Assembly (NCBI GenBank): GCA_025464025.1
Contig: JAODBP010000111.1
Span: 1-11,306, forward strand
DNA: 11,306 bases
Reading direction: 5' to 3'
From: Actinomycetes bacterium
GTDB lineage: Bacteria > Actinomycetota > Acidimicrobiia > Acidimicrobiales > CADCSY01
The notes beneath the pieces were generated by a model. That model searched no databases. It had not been told where the DNA came from and was given only the letters and a program-made list of their open reading frames with translations. Position 1 is the stretch's first letter. Each line of letters starts with the position of its first letter. The translations under genes were made by a program, and so were the position numbers. Shown piece by piece: positions 6,893 through 11,306 of this stretch.

Positions 6893-8560
6893 ATGGCGAA
6901 GGTCCAGTTGGGCACCCTCCTGATCGAGCGCGGGCTCTGCAGCCCGGTGCAGATCGACGCGGCCGTGGCCGAGCAGGGTCGCACCGGCACCTCCCTCGGC
7001 CGGGTCCTGGTCGCCCAGGGGACGATCACCGAGACCGATCTCGTCGCCGCCCTCGCCGCCCAGGTGGGCCTGGAGTTCGTCGACCTGCACGACCGCCAGA
7101 TCGACCCGACGGCGTCGGGTGCGGTCAGCGACGCCCTGGCCCGCCGCTACCAGGCCCTGCCCATCGCCTGGGAGGGCACCACGCTCGTGGTGGCCATGGC
7201 CGACCCGTCGAACGTCCTCGCCATCGACGACATCCGCTCGGTCACCGGCGCCGACGTGCGGGTGGTCGTGGCGACCCGCACGGCCATCGAGGCCGCCATC
7301 GACCAGGTGCACCGCCTCGACGCCGACGTCGAGGACGTCACGATCGCCCTCGACGTGGTCGAGGTGGAGGACCTCGCCTCCCTCCGCGAGGTCACCGAGG
7401 ACGCCCCGATCGTCAAGCTGGCCAACCTGCTGATCCGCCAGGCCATCCAGGACCGGGCATCGGACATCCACATCGAACCGACCGAGCACGACGTGCGCAT
7501 CCGCTACCGGATCGACGGCGTGCTCCACGAGGTGATGCGCTCGCCCAAGCGGGTGCAGTCGGGCCTGCTCAGCCGCATCAAGATCATGGCCGACCTCGAC
7601 ATCGCCGAGCGACGCATGCCCCAGGACGGGCGGCTCTCGGCCGTGATCGCCGGCCGCCAGATCGACCTGCGGGTGGCGACCCTGCCCACCGTCTACGGCG
7701 AGAAGATCGTCATGCGGGTGCTCGACAAGGGCACCGCGCTCCTCGACCTGGGCGAGCTGGGCTTCCTCCCGGCCACGCTCAGCCGGTACCGGGCCATGTT
7801 CGAGAAGCCGTACGGCACGATCCTCGTGACCGGGCCCACCGGCTCGGGCAAGTCGACGACCCTCTACGCCACGCTCAACCAGCTCAACGACCCGAGCAAG
7901 AACGTGATCACCGTCGAGGACCCCGTCGAGTACCGGCTGCCCGGCATCAACCAGGTGCAGATCAACCCGAAGGCCGGGCTGACGTTCGCCGCCGCGCTGC
8001 GCACGATCCTCCGGGCCGACCCGGACATCCTCCTGGTGGGCGAGATCCGCGACCGCGAGACCGCCACCATCGCCATGGAAGCGGCCCTCACCGGCCACCT
8101 CGTGCTGTCGACGTTGCACACCAACGACGCGTCGTCGACGCCGGCCCGGCTGGTCGAGATGGGCCTCGAGCCCTACCTCGTCTCGAGCGCGGTCGACTGC
8201 GTGGTGGCCCAGCGCCTCATCCGCCGCCTCTGCGAGCGGTGCAAGACGGCGTACTTCCCGACCCGGGCCGACCTCACCGCCCTGGGCTGGGACCTCGACG
8301 ACGAGTCGGTGCCCGACGAGCTGTTCCAGCCCGTGGGCTGCGGGGCGTGCAGCCGCACGGGCTACCAGGGTCGCTTCGCCCTCCACGAGGTGATGATGGT
8401 GACCGAGGAGCTGAAGGCCCTGGTCGCCGAGCGGGCCCACCCCGAGGACATCCGCAAGGTGGCGATCGCCCAGGGGATGGGCACCCTCCGCCAGACCGGC
8501 ATGACCCACGTCCGCAACGGGCTCACCTCGGTCGAGGAGCTCCTGCGGGTGGTTGCGTGA
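6893..8560 (+). CDS. pilB: Type IV pilus extension ATPase PilB (GspE/PulE family)
   Basis: This 555-residue cytoplasmic hexameric ATPase powers pilus assembly. The N-terminal MshEN-like domain (about 1-165) begins QLGTLLIERGLCSPVQIDAAVAEQ-like, with a second copy around 35-57. The Arg expected at the first motif position is Gln (Q5), while G14 and Q28 are kept, so c-di-GMP binding is uncertain. The ATPase part starts at APIVKLAN (171). It shows SDIHIEP, Walker A GPTGSGKS at 314-321 (K320), an Asp box with EDPVEY, Walker B with E384 in LLVGEIRD, and a His box with TLHTND. A zinc tetracysteine (C447, C450, C483, C486) is the mark of PilB/GspE rather than PilT. ATG 6893 gives the family-standard N-terminus. 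Only a weak AAGG touches it. It lies between aroE and the pilT-like gene and probably acts on PilC. Confidence 0.95.
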   Translation: MAKVQLGTLLIERGLCSPVQIDAAVAEQGRTGTSLGRVLVAQGTITETDLVAALAAQVGLEFVDLHDRQIDPTASGAVSDALARRYQALPIAWEGTTLVVAMADPSNVLAIDDIRSVTGADVRVVVATRTAIEAAIDQVHRLDADVEDVTIALDVVEVEDLASLREVTEDAPIVKLANLLIRQAIQDRASDIHIEPTEHDVRIRYRIDGVLHEVMRSPKRVQSGLLSRIKIMADLDIAERRMPQDGRLSAVIAGRQIDLRVATLPTVYGEKIVMRVLDKGTALLDLGELGFLPATLSRYRAMFEKPYGTILVTGPTGSGKSTTLYATLNQLNDPSKNVITVEDPVEYRLPGINQVQINPKAGLTFAAALRTILRADPDILLVGEIRDRETATIAMEAALTGHLVLSTLHTNDASSTPARLVEMGLEPYLVSSAVDCVVAQRLIRRLCERCKTAYFPTRADLTALGWDLDDESVPDELFQPVGCGACSRTGYQGRFALHEVMMVTEELKALVAERAHPEDIRKVAIAQGMGTLRQTGMTHVRNGLTSVEELLRVVA

Positions 8561-8615
8561 AGGCCGCGCCCGGCAGGTAAAGGACGGTCCGTTTCGTGCC
8601 GATGCTCCCGGGGTG
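8561..8615 (+). other. pilB-pilT gap (55 bases)
   Basis: The gap holds the second sigma-28-like element and a small perfect palindrome, GGAC-G-GTCC (8582-8590), inside its spacer. The pilT frame is open through the whole gap from a TTG at 8553. The residues it would add are Arg/Gly-rich and do not look like the MshEN domain start, so I treat the gap as non-coding. Confidence 0.55.
8578..8605 (+). promoter_or_regulatory. FliA/WhiG (sigma-28)-like promoter of pilT
   Basis: TAAAG (8578-8582), 15 bases, then GCCGATGC (8598-8605) match the pilB element in both halves and in spacing, differing only at the second base. TAAA is very rare in this GC-rich window, which makes the match notable. The -10 half ends 10 bases before ATG 8616 (7 before GTG 8613), predicting a nearly leaderless pilT mRNA and favouring these starts over the upstream TTG at 8553. 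Confidence 0.65.
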
Positions 8616-10208
8616 ATGACTTCGTCCCGTCGCCTGGGTGAGCTGCTGGTGGAGCGCAAGGTGCTCTCCCGTGAGGTGCTCGAAGCGTGCCTCCAGCGGG
8701 AGGCGGCCGAGCAGCGACCGCTCGCCGCCATCCTCGTCACCGAAGGCGTGGTGGGGGAGAAGGACCTGGTCGCGGCCATCGCCGCCCAGTCCGGCACCCG
8801 CTTCGTCGACCTCGGCCTCCAGGTCGTGGCGCCCGGCCTCGACCGGGTGGTGCCAGCCGAGCTGGCCCGCCGCCACCTTGCCGTCGCCGTCGACGTCGAC
8901 GGCACCGACCTCGTCGTGGCCATGGCCGACGCCGGCGATCGCGACGCCATCGGTGAGCTGGAGGCCGCCACCGGCTGGCCCGTCGCCCCCGCCCTCGCCG
9001 TGCGGGCCGAGCTCCAGCGCCTCGTCGCCACCATGTACGGCGCCGGCACCTCAACGCCCGAGGTCGTGGTCGAGTTCGACGTCGACGAGGGCCGGGCCAG
9101 CGCGACGACCACGACGTGGGACCTGGGGCGGGCCGACGAGCTGCACGTCAACGACCTGCTCGAGCGGGTGCTCGACCTCGGCGGCTCCGACCTCCACCTG
9201 ACCGTCGGCGTCGAACCCTCGGTGCGGGTCCACGGCGAGCTGAAGCGCCTCACCGAGTTCCCGACCATGAACGGCTCGGAGATCCGGCGGATGGTCTACG
9301 CCATCCTCACCCAGAAGCAGCGGGAGAAGTTCGAGGCCGAGCTCGAGCTCGACACGTCGCACTCGATCCCGAACCGGGGCCGGTTCCGCGTGAACGTGTT
9401 CCTGCAGCGCGACTCGGTCGGCGCCGTGCTGCGGACGATCCCGTACGAGATCACACCGCTCGAGCAGCTCGGGCTGCCGGCATCGGTCGCCCAGTTCGCC
9501 GAGCTGCCCCGCGGCCTGGTGCTCGTCACCGGCCCGACCGGTTCCGGCAAGTCGACCACGTTGGCGTCGCTGGTCGACATCGTGAACCGCACCAAGCCGG
9601 TGCACATCATGACGGTGGAGGACCCGATCGAGTTCCTCCACGACCACAAGATGGCCACGGTCAACCAGCGCGAGGTGGGGGAGGACACGCACTCGTTTGC
9701 CCAGGCGCTGAAGCACGTGCTGCGCCAGGACCCCGACGTGATCCTCGTGGGTGAGATGCGCGACCTGGAGACGATCCACACCGCCATCACCGCGGCCGAG
9801 ACGGGCCACCTCGTGTTCGGCACCCTCCACACCCAGGACGCCCCGCAGTCGGTCGACCGCATCATCGACGTGTTCCCGGCCCACCAGCAGCAGCAGGTGC
9901 GGATCCAGCTCGCCTCTGCCCTCCAGGGCATCGTGACCCAGCAGCTCGTGCCGGCGGCCGACGGGCGCCGGCGGGTGTGCGCCAGCGAGGTGCTGGTGGC
10001 CACGCCGGCCGTGCGGAACATGATCCGCGAGGGGAAGACCCACCAGATCTACTCGGCCATGCAGTCGGGCGGGAAGTACGGCATGCAGACGATGGACCAA
10101 TCGCTCGCCGACCACGTCCGCAGCGGGGCGCTCAGCATGAAGACGGCGATCGAGCGGTGCGCCAACGTCGAGGACCTCCGCCGCCTCGCCGGGGCGGGGG
10201 TCGGCTGA
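8616..10208 (+). CDS. pilT: Type IV pilus retraction ATPase PilT with N-terminal MshEN-like domain
   Basis: The protein has 530 residues from ATG 8616, well above the roughly 345-370 of standalone PilT. Residues 1-150 are an MshEN-like domain paralogous to that of PilB (shared FVDL, LARR and LVVAMAD). Its first motif keeps R6-L-G but has K15 for Gly and E29 for Gln. A Thr/Asp-rich linker leads to a PilT core from about 176: SDLHLTVG, Walker A GPTGSGKS 306-313 (K312), Walker B E380 in ILVGEMRD, and GTLHTQDA. The PilT-specific AIRNLIRE motif appears as AVRNMIRE at 465-472, followed by HQIYSAMQSGGKYGMQTMDQSL. No tetracysteine is present, which separates it from PilB. Its role is pilus disassembly, powering twitching or DNA uptake. 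TTG 8553, overlapping the pilB end, is an alternative start but adds residues unlike the family. GTG 8613 is also possible. Confidence 0.93.
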   Translation: MTSSRRLGELLVERKVLSREVLEACLQREAAEQRPLAAILVTEGVVGEKDLVAAIAAQSGTRFVDLGLQVVAPGLDRVVPAELARRHLAVAVDVDGTDLVVAMADAGDRDAIGELEAATGWPVAPALAVRAELQRLVATMYGAGTSTPEVVVEFDVDEGRASATTTTWDLGRADELHVNDLLERVLDLGGSDLHLTVGVEPSVRVHGELKRLTEFPTMNGSEIRRMVYAILTQKQREKFEAELELDTSHSIPNRGRFRVNVFLQRDSVGAVLRTIPYEITPLEQLGLPASVAQFAELPRGLVLVTGPTGSGKSTTLASLVDIVNRTKPVHIMTVEDPIEFLHDHKMATVNQREVGEDTHSFAQALKHVLRQDPDVILVGEMRDLETIHTAITAAETGHLVFGTLHTQDAPQSVDRIIDVFPAHQQQQVRIQLASALQGIVTQQLVPAADGRRRVCASEVLVATPAVRNMIREGKTHQIYSAMQSGGKYGMQTMDQSLADHVRSGALSMKTAIERCANVEDLRRLAGAGVG

Positions 10209-10307
10209 TGGCCACTGAGCTGATGGTGTCGCTCCGCAGGCTCCGCTCCACGGCCGACGGGTCGCTGGCGCTCCCTTCGTCGGCGCGGGTGCACGTCTGA
10301 TGGCCAC
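10205..10307 (+). repeat. 11-base direct repeats flanking a 92-base pilT-pilC insert
   Basis: CTGATGGCCAC occurs exactly at 10205-10215 and at 10297-10307, 92 bases apart. Each copy contains TGATG: the first holds the pilT stop and an ATG, the second another stop and the pilC ATG. Removing one copy plus the interval would fuse pilT to pilC through a single TGATG overlap, the usual close packing of such genes. This suggests the segment was inserted or duplicated here. Confidence 0.6.
10208..10300 (+). CDS. Possible 30-residue small ORF between pilT and pilC
   Basis: The ATG at 10208 overlaps the pilT stop as TGATG. The frame runs 30 codons to a TGA at 10298-10300, which itself overlaps the pilC ATG as TGATG. 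The peptide starts MATELMVSLRRLRSTADG and is mildly basic and amphipathic; I recognise no family. Two reciprocal stop/start overlaps would let ribosomes pass from pilT through it to pilC. It could instead be a chance reading of the inserted segment that merely preserves coupling. The pilC frame is also open across it from 10219 but offers no ATG, GTG or TTG. Confidence 0.35.
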   Translation: MATELMVSLRRLRSTADGSLALPSSARVHV

Positions 10308-11306
10308 CGCGACCACGTATGCGTACAAGGTCCGGGACAAGGAGGGCCGCCTCCTCCAGGGCGCGCTCGAGGCCGACTCGACCACGCTCGTGGCCAACAA
10401 GCTCCGGTCGATGGGCTACGTGCCCGTCACCATCGAGCGCCAGGAGACCTCGACGCTCCACAAGGAGCTCAAGATCCCCGGCCTCACCGACCGGGTGAGC
10501 CAGAAGGACATCGCCGTCTTCTGCCGGCAGTTCGCCACCATGATCGACAGCGGGCTCTCGCTGATCCGGTCGCTGCACATCCTCGGTGAGCAGACCGAGA
10601 GCAAGGTGCTGGCCGGGATCATCGACGAGGTCCGCACCGACGTGGAGAAGGGCGCCTCGCTGTCGCAGGCCCTCGGCCGCCACCCGAAGGCGTTCAGCCG
10701 GCTGTTCGTGGCCATGGTCAAGGCCGGCGAGACCGGTGGCGTGCTCGACAAGGTGCTGCTCCAGCTGGCCGACATCACCGAGAAGCAGGTCGAGCTGAAG
10801 CGCAAGATCACCTCGGCCATGACGTACCCGGTCGCGGTGCTGTGCCTGGTGCTGGCGATCGTCGCCGCCATGCTCGTGTTCGTCGTGCCCCAGTTCCGCA
10901 CCATGTACGACGACCTCGGGGGCACCCTCCCGCTGATGACCCGGGGCCTGTTGGCCATGTCGGCCTTCACGGTGAAGTTCGCGCCCTTGCTGGTGCTGGC
11001 CGCGGTGGGGGCGGCCCTGCTGTTCCGCCGTTGGATCGGCACCGAGGCGGGCCGGGCCCGGTGGGACGCGTTCAAGCTCCGCGTGCCGATCTTCGGGAAG
11101 CTCACCCACAAGACGTCGATGACCCGCTTCGCCCGCACGCTCGCCGTGCTGCTGCGGTCGGGCGTGCCGATCCTCGAGTCGCTGGAGATCACGTCGGAGA
11201 CGGTGAACAACCACGTGGTCTCGGTGGCGGTGAAGGACGTGCAGGAGGCGGTCAAGCGGGGCGAGACGATCCACCAGCCGCTGTCGAAGCACGACGTGTT
11301 CCCGCC
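10300..11306 (+). CDS. pilC: Type IV pilus inner-membrane platform protein PilC (GspF family), 3' truncated by window
   Basis: The first 335 residues of a protein that is usually about 400 long are present; the window ends mid-gene. PilC is the polytopic platform that couples PilB and PilT rotation to pilin insertion and removal. The N-terminus MATATTYAYKVRDKEG is typical, followed by EGAL-like and RSMGYVPVTI segments. The first GspF domain begins about residue 71 (FCRQFATMIDSGLSLIRSL), includes KAGETGGVLDKVL, and ends in a membrane segment around 180-200 (VAVLCLVLAIVAAMLVFVVPQF). A second hydrophobic segment lies near 225-245. The second GspF domain starts at TRFARTLAVLLRSGVPILESL. ATG 10300 overlaps the preceding TGA. 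No separate ribosome binding site or promoter is seen, so it is probably translated by coupling from pilT or the small ORF. Confidence 0.95.
   Translation, partial: MATATTYAYKVRDKEGRLLQGALEADSTTLVANKLRSMGYVPVTIERQETSTLHKELKIPGLTDRVSQKDIAVFCRQFATMIDSGLSLIRSLHILGEQTESKVLAGIIDEVRTDVEKGASLSQALGRHPKAFSRLFVAMVKAGETGGVLDKVLLQLADITEKQVELKRKITSAMTYPVAVLCLVLAIVAAMLVFVVPQFRTMYDDLGGTLPLMTRGLLAMSAFTVKFAPLLVLAAVGAALLFRRWIGTEAGRARWDAFKLRVPIFGKLTHKTSMTRFARTLAVLLRSGVPILESLEITSETVNNHVVSVAVKDVQEAVKRGETIHQPLSKHDVFP

Noticed and set aside
8553..8615. TTG start for pilT overlapping the pilB stop
   Set aside because: It would add 21 Arg/Gly-rich residues ahead of the MshEN start and run through the promoter-like element. 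ATG 8616 fits the family N-terminus better, though it is not excluded.
5924..9268. 1114-codon open frame on the minus strand opposite mltG, aroE, pilB and pilT
   Set aside because: It crosses several well-supported plus-strand genes and their gaps. Its composition is Arg/Ala/Gly/His-rich without domains, so it is an antisense shadow.
6880..10330. 12-base word ATGCGTACAAGG at 6880-6891 and again at 10319-10330
   Set aside because: The second copy lies inside pilC coding (Tyr-Ala-Tyr-Lys) and has no promoter-like partner at the right distance. Most likely coincidence.
1..11306. CRISPR arrays, tRNA/rRNA genes, insertion sequences, prophage or toxin/defence genes
   Set aside because: Nothing in the sequence supports any of these. 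Apart from the short gaps described, the window is filled with chromosomal housekeeping and pilus genes.

Overview
The window is very GC-rich, and nearly every codon ends in G or C. Its gene order matches the conserved actinobacterial aromatic/alaS neighbourhood: DUF948 protein, DUF6167-like protein, alaS, ruvX, mltG, aroE. Type IV pilus motor genes follow directly. A high-GC actinobacterium outside Streptomyces and Mycobacterium fits best, possibly Acidimicrobiia. That placement is an inference from synteny and composition, since no rRNA is present.

Layout. Positions 61-1164 (minus strand) hold an unrecognised 367-residue protein, probably of the CrtC/AttH-like or DUF7064/7065 type. It is divergent from the rest. 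From about 1188 to 6829 (plus strand) runs a tight housekeeping operon: two small single-pass membrane proteins, alanyl-tRNA synthetase, RuvX/YqgF nuclease, the MltG endolytic transglycosylase and shikimate dehydrogenase. Its genes overlap or sit within about 25 bases of each other. From 6893 to the right edge are pilB (extension ATPase), a pilT-type retraction ATPase with an N-terminal MshEN-like domain, a possible 30-codon ORF, and pilC (platform protein, cut by the window end).

How the genes work together. AlaRS charges tRNA-Ala. RuvX acts in nucleic-acid processing. MltG sets glycan strand ends in the cell wall. AroE makes shikimate. PilB, PilT and PilC form the cytoplasmic and inner-membrane motor of a type IV pilus, with PilB driving extension and PilT driving retraction.

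Main observation. The only two sizeable gaps after alaS lie just before pilB and pilT. Each contains the same bipartite element, T(G/A)AAG-N15-GCCGATGC, ending 9-10 bases before the start codon. It closely resembles the promoter of FliA/WhiG-type (sigma-28) sigma factors. It predicts nearly leaderless pilus mRNAs that are switched separately from the housekeeping operon. Other points of interest are the paralogous, differently degenerated MshEN domains on both pilus ATPases, a 92-base segment between 11-base direct repeats separating pilT from pilC, and a compact divergent start region at 1164-1188.
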